NCBI GenBank assembly: GCA_023653785.1
Contig: JAMKCH010001606.1
Coordinates: 1-64,000, forward strand
DNA: 64,000 bases
Direction: 5' to 3'
Source: Ophioderma brevispina
Lineage: Eukaryota > Echinodermata > Ophiuroidea > Amphilepidida > Ophiodermatidae
Within the stretch, counting starts at the first letter, position 1; every line of letters starts with the position of its first letter. Positions 12,119 to 22,620 of this stretch are shown here, in pieces. A program made the translations under genes and the position numbers. Under the pieces are notes generated by a model that had not been told where the DNA came from, ran no database searches, and worked only from the letters and a program-made list of their open reading frames with translations.

Positions 12119-13639
12119 CTAATGTATTTGCTATCAAAAAGATTCCAACTCCTTTGTAAGTACCTGTTTAATAAAATTTTTGCTAGTGCATCTAACATGA
12201 ATCACATTTTTTTTTTCTGAAAACTTTACTTCTTGGGCAGGGAAATGTTTGGGTTTGAGTAGCCAGATATGTCTCTGGGAATCTGGATGTAGGACCCATA
12301 CATCTGTACCACATTTGCCAAAAATGGGACCCATATTTGTTATACTAATTACTATACCCAATATACAGATTTGTTGCTGGATTTCACACAAATTTGCCAA
12401 TTTTGCCTGATGAGAATAACTTCCTTGTTAATTTTTTTTGCAAAAGTTTTAAAATCTGTAAAACAAAAATAGCAAAGGTCACATGTTATAAACTGGTCCT
12501 ATGAAAAAGGATTTGTTCCCCTTTTCTTTCCATGATTACCCTTTTAAAAAGTAGTTGTGCTTTTATTTATTCCTACAAATGTGGTACCATTGTAAAGCTA
12601 AGAATATTGCATACAAAACAAAAAAGTTATGGTAAAAATAATTTGTATTGTCAGGGATGGATCCGGCGGTGAAGAGCCCATAGAGATACACACACAAAAA
12701 TTGAAAATCTAACAAACTTTGAAACCTCAGGCTAGATATGAATGCTTGTATAATGTATTAATCCTGTATTCAAAGTCTGACATTTTTTTCTTGAATAATT
12801 AGGTATGCTAATTAGGTGTAACCATTCACTTGTACTCGGCAATATCATTACCATGGTTGGTGTAGCTGAAGTCTATTTAAATTTTGTTTTTAAGTTTTGT
12901 TTTTGTTTTCAAGGTTTTTAAATGTTGATCTACTTTATCTAATTAAATTAACTAATTAATATGTTAGTTTGCAAAGGCAAACAAAATCAGATGCACTGTC
13001 ACTTCCAAATTTTACTGACATCAAAACATTTCAAAGCAATATTTCAGAGTGTGCACTTTGACTTTGGCATAGCCAGGTGGGGATGGGGGTGGGGGAAGAA
13101 TGCCCCTCTGAATTTTTTTTTTAGGGGATATTGGGAACTCACCGCAATGCAGGTGCAGTGAAGTATGAATGAACCTTTAGTGTACAAGGCCACAAAATGA
13201 AAAGAATTTGTTTCATGTAGAATTTTAAAAGGTAGGTACATGTGGACCTCATTTCCTATTTTTGTACCATTGCGTTTTTCCCTTTCCAGAAATAACAAAT
13301 TTGTGAGAGTTCCTAAAAGAAAATTTGTTAGGACTCCATATTAGTGCATAACTGACATGAGGTCAACAAGGTTACCAACATGTCCCAGGACACTACCCGA
13401 GGAACATTGCATCCAAGTGTCATGGAAATCAATCGAGATATGTGGGTACACCAAGTGATCATCCATAACTCGTCAAAAAATAACTATAAAAACATAACTC
13501 ATCGATGAACTCCATAACTCACCAAAACTTAAAATAACTCCAAAAAAAACCTTGTCGATGAATATAACTCGCCAAAGAATAACTCTTAAAAAGGTCAAAG
13601 GTCAAGGATCAGAGGGCAGTACCCAACAAGATGGCCAAA
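12119..13639. other. Non-coding stretch with simple AT-rich sequence
   Basis: No gene was recognised. Around 13450-13590 there are irregular repeats of a CATAACTC / AATAACTC phrase, and at 13592-13604 a perfect AGGTCAAAGGTCA (DR1) motif. Confidence 0.5.
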
Positions 13640-14014
13640 TGTTGACTTCTATGAAATGCTGACATTTGTTTGACATTTCCCTACCCCCTGACAGACCCAG
13701 AAGAGGACCCTAGGGGAATGAATTACAAGGTTAGTACATGTGGGGGCTTGTGCCCTCCTACAATACAGACTGTCCCCAAAAAAACTATACAATCAAAGAT
13801 TCATTTTTTTGGCCAAGAACTTAAGCTCATCTCAACTGGACTTTTAACTGATTCTTTTATGAATGTTCCAGCTTTCATAAGATTTTTAGTTGGTGTAATT
13901 TGGGGGTCTGATTCAGGAGTTATGGTAAATTATCTGAGACACTTGAAAAACCTGTTGGGCCAGTTTCGGCTATCCTGATACCAACACAGTTGCCATTAAA
14001 AATCAACTTCAAGA

Positions 14015-14616
14015 CATTTTTATTGAAAATTAAAACAAAAAATAGGTATAAAGTGCTGCTTCTTGTGATATAACATATTTATAACTTTATAATGTCGCAT
14101 TTGCCAATAAATACATGTAGCATTGGGAAATTCAATTCCCAGGAGTCTTGTTTTCTCAGCCTTACTCCAGGTTTCAGCAGAAGGTACAACCATAAAACAC
14201 CTTTGTTGAAATGAAAGTAAACTGAGACCTTTGAACACCAACCATCATTTCCTTTGTTGTTCATTGTTCAACACTGGTTTCTTCATTATGTTCCTCCCTG
14301 GCATCTCGGATTAGGGAGTGGTGAATAGGGGAAGGGTTAATTGTCCCTCCACATTAGAGCGTTGTCTGCACATTTGTCCCCCAACAGAGACTTGTGGCTG
14401 TCCCATTAGTTTCAGTAGTCTAATTCCCAAAATGTACATGAATTTTATGATTATTGTCCCCCTGAGAGTGAGGCACCCATTTCCCCCACATAATATTTTG
14501 GTGCATTCACTGTTTGAAAAATATATTTTAATGCATGATAATACATTCACTCTGATCTGTACAATGTTCTTTGTTTGAAAAATGGTTAATCTCACAATTA
14601 TGCTACATGCCTTATA
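14015..14616 (+). repeat. Internal duplication, copy 1
   Basis: This matches 14794-15402 nearly perfectly at an offset of 779 bp. It begins at TTTTTATTGAAAATTAAAAC and ends at ATGCCTTATA. The short frames inside are repeated exactly, which shows the high identity. It carries no recognisable protein. Confidence 0.9.
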
Positions 14617-14779
14617 CAGGGTGAGTCAAAAAGATTTACACTCGATTTCAGAAAAATATTTAAAATATTTACCAAGTTCAGAAATTGTTTTTTATACATG
14701 GAAATAATAGCTCAATATATCCACTATCATTGGTAAAAAAATCTAAAGTTTACCTTTTCGCAAATTGCAGATATGGTAA
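14617..14779 (+). mobile_element. Fragment with a mariner-type terminus
   Basis: CAGGGTGAGTCAAAAAGATT follows a TA dinucleotide, which is the typical start of a mariner terminal repeat. In the sister copy of the duplication the sequence continues without it. No matching right terminus is present; the fragment runs into a T-run of about 20 bases at 14781-14800. Confidence 0.5.
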
Positions 14780-14793
14780 TTTTTTTTTTTTTT

Positions 14794-15402
14794 TTTTTTT
14801 ATTGAAAATTAAAACAAAAAATAGGTATAAAGTGCTGCTTCTTGTGATATAACATATTTATAACTTTATAATGTCGCATTTGCCAATAAATACATGTAGC
14901 ATTGGGAAATTCAATTCCCAGGAGTCTTGTTTTCTCAGCCTTACTCCAGGTTTCAGCAGAAGGTACAACCATAAAACACCTTTGTTGAAATGAAAGTAAA
15001 CTGAGACCTTTGAACACCAACCATCATTTCCTTTGTTGTTCATTGTTCAACACTGGTTTCTTCATTATGTTCCTCCCTGGCATCTCGGATTAGGGAGTGG
15101 TGAATAGGGGAAGGGTTAATTGTCCCTCCACATTAGAGCGTTGTCTGCACATTTGTCCCCCAACAGAGACTTGTGGCTGTCCCATTAGTTTCAGTAGTCT
15201 AATTCCCAAAATGTACATGAATTTTATGATTATTGTCCCCCTGAGAGTGAGGCACCCATTTCCCCCACATAATATTTTGGTGCATTCACTGTTTGAAAAA
15301 TAATATAATTTTAATGCATGATAATACATTCACTCTGATCTGTACAATGTTCTTTGTTTGAAAAATGGTTAATCTCACAATTATGCTACATGCCTTATAC
15401 AT
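14794..15402 (+). repeat. Internal duplication, copy 2
   Basis: This is the second copy of 14015-14616. The main difference is a small insertion near 15300 (AATAATATAATTTTAATG compared with AATATATTTTAATG). It begins directly after the T-run. Confidence 0.9.
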
Positions 15403-15667
15403 GTACCTTTAGTTTCTTGAATCGTCAAGGGAAACTGGCCCAAGTGGTATTTTATCCTTTGTGTTCAATTGACAATATCTCCGGTTAGGGTCCATCAAAT
15501 TGGATGGAATAGAAGTGAGGATTTAGCTTAGGAACTAGTCTAACAACTAAAGTCAAAATATCTCGCAGAAATGCAAAGTTTATATTTTTAATAATTTTTA
15601 ATTTGATTGTATAGTTTTTATTGGGACAGTCTGTATACTCAAGTTTGGCTACTCTAGTCTCTAGCTA

Positions 15668-18340
15668 ATAGTAGTAGTAGTAAATCCAAAGTTTTAAATC
15701 CGGTTTTGTCCCCGTAAACGGGGGTGGCCGGATTCACCTCACACTGGCGGCAACCGCCCTTACTCCTTCCTTCCACTTCACCCGATTCAATGCATCCTCC
15801 ATCCTCAACCCAATCCTCCTACTCTCCTCTTCCACTTGCTTCTTCCATGTCTTCTTTGGACATCCCCTCCTCCTCGAACCTCCCACCTCAAACTCAAAGG
15901 CCCTTCTTAAGGCATGCTCGTCATCCTTCCTCAACACATGCCCATACCAACGTACACTATTCGCCTTCGCCAACCGGTCCATCGCCTATTCCAAACCCAA
16001 CATCTGCATCAAGTCCTCAGTCTTCATCCTATCCATCAACTTCACCCCACACATCGCTCTTATCATTGCTCTCTCTGTCCTCCTCAGAATCCCCATTTCA
16101 TTTTCACTCAGACACCACGTCTCGCTCCCATACAGCATCACTGATCTCACACAACTCTTATACACCATTCCTTTCATCTTCAAAGGATATCTTTTCCCTT
16201 GCAACAACTTCCCACATTCCCTAAACTTCACCCACCCATACCTCACTCTGTCACAGCCACCTCGCATCCACCAACCTCACTAACCTTGTCCCCAAGGTAT
16301 GTGAACTCCTTCACAGACTCCACCTCATCACACAATCTTTCATCTGTCCACCATTCCCTCAGCCCCTTCTTCGAATCTTCCACAATTATAACATCTCTTG
16401 CCAAGCTTGGGGTCACTCTCTTCATCTTTGTGCATCTCGCATGGATCCATTTCCCACATTTCTCACACCACACTGAGTTTGCTTTTACCCTCTTCCCACA
16501 CAGGCCACATGGATCTACCTTACTCACTACCACCTCCCTCTCCACCCCACTCACCAGCACTTTTGTCTTCCCAAGGTTTACCTTAAGATCCTTACTCTCA
16601 AAAGCTGCCTTCCATTTCCAAAACTTCTCCCTCAGTCCATCCATTGTCTCGCACATTAAACCAAGTCATCAGCATATAACATCTCACTCATCAAACCTTC
16701 TTTTGCACTCTGTCACTACATCAATCACAATTGCAAAATCAATGGTGAAAGTACAGAACCTTGATGCACACCTACCTTCACCTCAAACTCCTCAGACAAA
16801 ACAGACCCCACTCTAACTCTTGGTCTTTTTGCTCCTTCATACAAACTCATAAACTGCTCAAACCACACTTCTGGTATCTCTCTCGTCCTCATCACCCACT
16901 CCATCACTTTCCCCTCGGTACCCTATTGAATGCCTTCTCCAAGTCTACAAAACACACATACAACTTTTTTCCCTTAGCTCTGTATTCCTCTTGCCCCAGG
17001 GGCGGTGCCAGGGGGGGGCAGGGGCAGCCGCCCCCTGAGATTTTCAAAATTTCAGGAAAATCAGGGGTTTGCACAAAATTGAGGGGTTTGGACCAAATGA
17101 TTTCATTTTGTACTGTTTTTCCCCCCCCCTATGATGTTACGCCCCTCCTATGATTTTACCCTGTCACCGCCCCTCTTGCAACCTCCTCACAATAAACACT
17201 GCATCTATCGTACCCTTCCCTGGCAAAACCCATATTGCCTCTCATCCACTTCCACTAATCTTCAAATCCTATACTTCTAGAACCCTCTCCACAATTTTCA
17301 TTGCATGCTCAACAACTTCACACCCCTATAGGCACCACAACTCATGCATCCCCCTTTCCCTTTAAAAATGGAACTACCACACTCAAAAACTTGCCCCTCC
17401 ATCTAACCCTCTGACACAACTCCATCATCCCCATACAATCCCATCTCTCCACTTCGCACTAATCATCTCAGCACTCACCTCTGAGGTTCACTGCCTTCCT
17501 TTTTCATTTCTCTAATTGCCCTTCACCACTTCTTCCCAACTGCCCCTCTCAACTGGTCCCTTCCACCCCCTCAAGCCTCTCCCTTCTGATCCCACTCATT
17601 CTCCTCATTCATGAGTCTCCCATATGCTCTTTCCAGACTACTTCTATCTCTTCACTGAAATTCACTTGTTCCTCACTTCCTCTCACACATCCTTCCCCCT
17701 TCGACATCTCTTCCATCCGTTTTCATTGCTTCACTATCTTATCAACTTGTTGGATTCTCTCTCAACTCACCAGCCTTCTCTCCTCCTCCTTCATCGCCTT
17801 CGCAACCACTTTCTTTGGTCCTCGCTTCTTTAGCCTCTTATCGCTTACCTTATTCTCTTCAGTACCATTTTTTCTCATATCCTTAAATGCAATCCTTCTT
17901 TCTTTCTCACTATCGCCTCATTCACCTCTGCATACCACCACCCCGTATCTCTCCTGCTCTCCTACTTTTGTTTTCCCAGACACTTCATCACATGCCTTTA
18001 ACACTCCTTCTTTAAAGCACCCTCACAAATCTGTACCATCATTCCTCACAAGCTCCCCAACTCTCTTCTCAAAATTTTGTGTCTCTTCTTCGTTCCAGCT
18101 TCCATTCTGCTGTTCCTCCTCACTGCGGGCCAAAGAAACCAAAAAAAAAACTCCTCACCACCTTTTCACCTTCTCTTATCCACATCCACAACCACCAACC
18201 TGTGTTGCCATTCACCCTGGAATCACTAACATTCTTCCGAAATTCTCTTCCCCTTGGCCGCTACACAAATCAATCTCTTTTCTCATTTCCCCCTGAGCTA
18301 AAGTCACGTTCCTTTTGTCCTCTTTCTTGAACCACGTATC
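15668..18340 (-). mobile_element. Non-LTR retrotransposon (LINE), decayed
   Basis: Minus-strand frames spell a LINE reverse transcriptase. FEVKVGVHQGSVLSPL (about 16735-16790) is the QG.VLSP motif, and YADD lies at 16665-16676, followed by LREKFWKWKAAFESK. Next come a C-x2-C...C-x2-C segment (CGLCGKRVKANSVWCEKCGK), YKSCVRSVMLYGSETWCLSE (about 16100-16160) and the C-terminal VRWYGHVLRKDDEHALRRA (about 15910-15970). The 3' end is an ACT microsatellite tail (minus strand) at about 15668-15690. The RT is split into frames by indels, and a hAT-like element interrupts it at 16998-17174. The 5' part (17.2-18.3 kb) is strongly purine-biased on the minus strand and its endonuclease was not clearly readable. 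The element disrupts a family A repeat on both sides. Confidence 0.85.
16998..17174. mobile_element. hAT-like MITE inserted in the LINE
   Basis: The perfect 10-bp terminal repeats are AGGGGCGGTG and CACCGCCCCT. The flanking 8-mers CTTGCCCC and CTTGCAAC agree at 6 of 8 positions, consistent with an 8-bp hAT target duplication that has decayed. The 177-bp interior is non-coding. LINE coding similarity resumes on both sides. Confidence 0.65.
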
Positions 18341-19195
18341 TAGATATCAAAAGATAGTGGCCAAAATTTTGACCTTTTTTGTGCAATATTGACTTTACAT
18401 TTCCCCACCCTGACAGACCCAGGTGACGATCCCAAGGAGGCAGCACTGACCTAAAATGGCAGTGCAGTGTGTGAGCAGTGGTCAAGACCACAGTTTGTGC
18501 CTTTTCTGCAGTTCTTTAGACACCCTGTTCAACTAAGACCCCTAGTTTGCCACAAAGCTCACAAACTAGCTCCATGGCTAATAATATTTTGGAAAATTTT
18601 GCTAATTCTTCAGCTCCTAATGCTCAAATTTGGCCCAAAAATTCAGTTCCAAGTCCAAAAAATTGGCACATAAATTGGTTCCGAAGACCCTACTTTTGCC
18701 AAAATTTCAGTCCACAAGCCCCCAAAGTTCGGTGCTTTGCACCACACATCACCCAAACCAAAGTTGAGTGTCCCCCGGGGTGACGACCCTGGGGGAATGA
18801 AATACATGGTTAGTAGGGGCTTGTGCCCTCCTACAATACCCAATTTTGGCTACTCTAGCTCATCTAGAAAAAAATAGAAAAAAATATAGCCAAATGTTGA
18901 CTTTTTTAAGCAATATTGATTTTTTTGACATTTCCTATAGCTACCCCCTGACAGACCCAGAGGAAGACCCGAGAGAATGAATTACAATATATCACATGGT
19001 AAGTAGGGGCTTGTGCCCTCCTACAATATACCATACCCAAGTTTGGCTACTCTACAGTGGCGTAACCAGCGGGGGTGGGGGGGGGGCGTCTGCTCTCCCC
19101 TCCCATTTGCAAAGGTCTGGTTACGCCACTGCTGCTCTAGCTCATCTAGAAAAAACAGATATATGGCTAAAGCCTGCAAAGGTTGTGGGTTAATT
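18341..19195 (-). repeat. Repeat family A copies, reverse orientation
   Basis: CCCTGACAGACCCAGG / CCCCTGACAGACCCAGAGG, TAGTAGGGGCTTGTGCCCTCC and TTGGCTACTCTAGCTCATCT recur around 18405, 18790-18870 and 18940-19160. This is the reverse complement of the array at 11-12 kb. Between the copies, 18440-18770 holds unassigned sequence. Confidence 0.75.
19055..19131. mobile_element. 77-bp hAT-like MITE
   Basis: The perfect 15-bp inverted repeats are CAGTGGCGTAACCAG and CTGGTTACGCCACTG. The flanks CTACTCTA (19047-19054) and CTGCTCTA (19132-19139) form an 8-bp target duplication with one mismatch. Removing the element restores the family A phrase GGCTACTCTAGCTCATCTAG. Both the termini and the 8-bp duplication fit the hAT superfamily. 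Confidence 0.85.
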
Positions 19196-19274
19196 TAATT
19201 ATCACAGATGAACTGACGGATGGACACACACACTGCTCAATATAGTCCCCATTCCGAACTCGTTCAATAAGCGA

Positions 19275-19573
19275 AATCGGCATTACAGATTTGTGATGCA
19301 TTGTGGGAAGGTTTTGCGACTTTTTAGGACTCCTGACCTTTGACAAATCAGGATTATGGTTTTGATAATTATGTTTTTATAACTATTCCAGCAATATAGC
19401 CAATAAAAAAATAAATTATTTGAAGGTAGTAAAACATGTTTTTTGTATTTTTAAATATCAAAACACCTCTTATATTCTTTTTTTTGAAATTACCAAAAGG
19501 CAATTTCCTGAAATATTGACGGGGTGAAAGGTCAGGAGTCCTAAAAATATTACCAGAAGTTACAATGCCGATT
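19275..19573. mobile_element. Foldback MITE
   Basis: AATCGGCATT at the left is matched by AATGCCGATT at the right. Further in, TTTTTAGGACTCCTGACCTT (19321 on) pairs with AAAGGTCAGGAGTCCTAAAA (about 19527-19546). The inverted repeat spans roughly 70 bp per arm with gaps. The AT-rich centre has no coding potential. No target duplication could be assigned. Confidence 0.65.
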
Positions 19574-19697
19574 GGCTTTTTTGGTCATATTTTATTCAGG
19601 CCTGTGGGTGAAACCGTGAAGAGAAAAACTGTCCCATTTAGGATCTATAGCTATCCTGGTAGTTAATTAAATGCACTATGTAATTGCAGTGAGAAAC

Positions 19698-19702
19698 AAA
19701 AA
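19698..19702 (-). terminator. RNA polymerase III terminator of tRNA-Glu
   Basis: A run of five T's on the minus strand lies five bases past the 3' end of the tRNA, the usual Pol III stop signal. Confidence 0.7.
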
Positions 19703-19707
19703 GTCTA

Positions 19708-19779
19708 TTCCCACACCGGGAATCGAACCCGGGCCGCGGCGGTGAGAGCGCCGAATCCTAACCACTAGACCATATGGGA
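19708..19779 (-). tRNA. tRNA-Glu (anticodon CTC)
   Basis: This is a 72-nt tRNA without an intron. The 7-bp acceptor stem (TCCCATA with TGTGGGA) has one G:T wobble. The A box is TGGTCTAGTGG. The anticodon arm is CGGCG-CTCTCAC-CGCCG, giving anticodon CTC. The T arm has the B box GGTTCGATTCC closed by a perfect stem. The sequence agrees closely with eukaryotic nuclear tRNA-Glu, including the GGATTCGGCGCTCTCACC core. It reads codon GAG. CCA is not encoded, as expected for a nuclear gene. A Pol III terminator follows. No paralogue lies in the window. Confidence 0.97.
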
Positions 19780-21639
19780 GGTCGACGATTAGATGCTTTG
19801 CAAGTTGTATTTAATTATCATCACTAAATAAACCAATTTCTTCAATAACATCGAACTTTAAATCCCCCTAAGATCTACATTTTACGAATAATTACCCCTA
19901 ATAATGGCCCTCGACCAACTGTGCTTTTCCCAAGAGGCAGTAAAATGTTAGTTTGAGACATATCTGCCCCTCCACACGGTTTCAATTCAACGCCCGACAT
20001 GCCGGATTTGACGATGTTTTTCTTGATAAAGCTCAAGCGACGCTGCTGTGGTTTAGCGTTGGCTTCAATACGACTTGTACACTTGCTTGGCTTCAGGTGA
20101 TCTACGGTCCTTGTAAAACGTCCAATTCCATCCCCGCTGCACGTATAGCTCTGTTAGAAAATGATTTATTTATACAGATGCCTTTTGCAGCTCAAATGTG
20201 CTGGAGAAGGCAGAAATACAGCAAAGAATCCGTACGAAACGAAGCCCTATCTCCCCATATACATTGTAAATTATGTCAGGGGGTCACACGATACCTGTTT
20301 ATAGGCTATTCGGTTAAAAATGTAAAAAAGAGTTTATTTTGAAAAGTAAATGAGAAAATATCATGTTTCTATTTAAATTTTATTTGCTATATGTATTTTA
20401 ATATCCACAATATTTTATCAAAGGGAAAGTATGCATATTATTAGCTGGAAGAATAAAACTGCGCTTGCATATCATTTTTGGGTGTGTAGCCCCCGAGCAT
20501 AGCTTTGTTTGTAGATAGCCTCTGCTACAAAATAAACACTATCGCTGGTAGCCATTTTAAATATTAACTACAGGACGTGTACAACAAACTTTGTTTTCGA
20601 GATGCGAGGCACCAAATCTGGAATAAACTAGAGCAATCTTAATTCTACCGAAATCCTCGGACTGGACGCGTCGCACTGGTGGAGGGGTCATAGGGGTCGG
20701 AACTAGGGCGTACATGGTGTGCGGGTATGTCCCAATATATTGCGCGGGCACGGTGCACCCCATGGAAGGACACGTCGCCTATTGAAATATACACTGGCGT
20801 TCCAACAGGTTTTTTTCGATAGCACCCTCACTTTTTATATTTACGAACATGGCCGGCTATCGAAGCATCTCATCTCATCTGGTATAGTCGGCAAGACTCC
20901 AAGGAAGTATCACAAACTTGACCCGGCTGATGAACTTCAATGAAAATAAGGTTTCCCTAGCGCAGTTTTGAAACTGTCCAAGCTAGCGCAGTTCACCACC
21001 GATGGAGGGAGTCATTTCATCTTAATAACCATTGTAGGACCGAAGGATCCCTCCCATGACTTCACATTCCATCTCATCTCCTATATTTTAGCCCATGCCC
21101 TCTGTGTTTTTGTCTGTTATCTGGAAATGAAGTTATTACGGTTTATGGCTACACGGCCAATTTCTTCATGTATAGTTACCACACAGCTAACCACCGCGGA
21201 GTAGACAATGGATTACCACCCACCCCTTACTACACTCGCCGGCCATGATTCCGTGTATTTTTGCCCGCTATATACGGATAGTGTACACACATGCCGGCTG
21301 TCTGCACTGTAGTGTAGAGCTACAGTGGTTACACCGGCTCTCAGCGCGCGCGGTATTTCTCATGTCAATTTTGTTTTTTTTGATTATGTTTTTGGCATAT
21401 ATTTGCAATTTTTATTATAAGTGCGGGAATATTGAGTTTTGATGATGCCCGATTTGAATTTCGTAATGATTTCCTAAAAAACGTCAAAAAATGCTAAAAC
21501 GGAGCCCCAAAGTGTATAGCGCCCGCTCATTTCTGAAAATTTTCATCCACTCTCAAACTGGCGTCAAGTGAGGTATCGCGGGGTAGCTACGTGGTAGCCG
21601 CGTGTCTACTCCTGTACTATCCTGGTACTGTCTTGTTAC
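19780..21639. other. Non-coding stretch, no gene recognised
   Basis: A 129-codon plus-strand frame (19953-20342) has no recognisable motif and no support from splice signals. The rest is unassigned. Confidence 0.45.
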
Positions 21640-22620
21640 TCAACATCCACCTTCTCCGTCCCACTAGTGGCAACTACAAGGGAGCCACTGGGGGTAGGTA
21701 AAGCGATGTAGCCACATTACTGTATCCCTAATACTGGTACTTAGTAGCGCTATCTGCAGTGCTAAACCCCAAAACCACCGCCTCGCATTAGCCCTGTGTA
21801 CGGTGTCCAGTAGCTCCCGCGGTAGACATGGTGTAGTCTCTTGTAGCTGCCGTATGCTACATGTGAGTAAGATACGGGGCCTGTGTACCAAACCCGTTCA
21901 CCATCTTGTAAAACATGTCCCTCTCGGCTATTTTCCGTCTGGGGCAACGCTGCCATCCCGTGCAGACATCAACGAGTTACAGTTCCAGGTACTCGGGTGT
22001 AGTCTTTCATGCAAAAATACCTGCTTGAACTTGGCCTTTTCCAAAGCCTTGATGTTGCAATTTCCTCTTGAGGGTCCCAGCGGACGAGCCTATTCGCAAT
22101 AGGGGCAACTGTGGTTTGGTAAGCAGACTTTACTCTGGCTACAGTCGGCAAGTTTTCTTTTGAGGACTCCCATAGCCCGGGCTTTTTTTATAGTAGACTA
22201 TATGAACAACCCCCCACGACAAATTGTTGGTAACTTCTACTCCAAGATAGGATAACGTCACACTTTCAAGTTGTTGACGCAAAACTTGTAACTACTTTTT
22301 GTTGCGTCCTGGTTTGCAATGGACATTGTTTCACCATTGCTGGGATTAAATTGCATTAGCCAGTCGTCCTGCCATTTCTTCAGTGTTTTGAAGATCTTTT
22401 TGAAGCACACTGGTGTTTTCCATCTTTATCAATGGGAAGTGTAGAGAAGGCAAGTCCGTCGGACGAATAAATAAGCGACATGTTGATTGTATTTGTCTGG
22501 CAAGTCGTTGTGTCAATAAAAATAACAATGGTCCAGTGACAGTGCCTTGAGGTACAACCAGAGATGGAGCTGAAGGGCCTGTCCGTCAACCAAGGACACG
22601 TTGATACGACCATTAGATTT
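21640..22620 (-). mobile_element. LINE remnant (Jockey/CR1-like reverse transcriptase, 3' part)
   Basis: Minus-strand frames together give a LINE RT from motif B to the thumb: an NDLPDKYNQHVAYLF-like stretch (about 22465-22510), KKWQDDWLMQFNPSNGETMS (about 22320-22380), a SYKFCVNNLKV stretch, LKRKLADCSQSK (about 22125-22165), and MKDYTRVPGTVTR, the classic AA.FV..DYTR..SVT region, near 21970-22010. The frame changes several times, so this is a pseudogene. The 5' part is missing upstream of about 22620. It differs from the LINE at 15.7-18.3 kb. Confidence 0.8.

Larger units (their letters stand above)
13766..15633. mobile_element. Tc1/mariner-like element with TA target duplication
   Basis: The terminal inverted repeats begin CAGACTGTCCC and extend about 32 bp through AACTATACAATCAAA with two or three mismatches. 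TA dinucleotides flank both ends (13764-13765 and 15634-15635), and the empty site can be read from sister copies of repeat family A. TA duplication points to the Tc1/mariner superfamily. No transposase was recognised inside, so the element is non-autonomous. About 600 bp of its interior is present twice. Confidence 0.8.
13640..15667 (-). repeat. Repeat family A copy split by a transposon
   Basis: The left half (13640-13765) has GCCAAATGTTGACTT, CCCCCTGACAGACCCAGA and TGCCCTCCTACAATA. The right half (15634-15667) continues with CTCAAGTTTGGCTACTCTAG. The two halves join cleanly once the element at 13766-15633 is removed. The right half is then broken again by the LINE starting near 15668. Confidence 0.8.

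Noticed and set aside
15724..16816. Ser/Pro/His-rich plus-strand frames of up to 205 codons
   Set aside because: They are the antisense of the minus-strand LINE reverse transcriptase, open because of its purine bias.
19953..20342. 129-codon plus-strand frame
   Set aside because: There is no motif, no splice or promoter support, and its length is compatible with chance.
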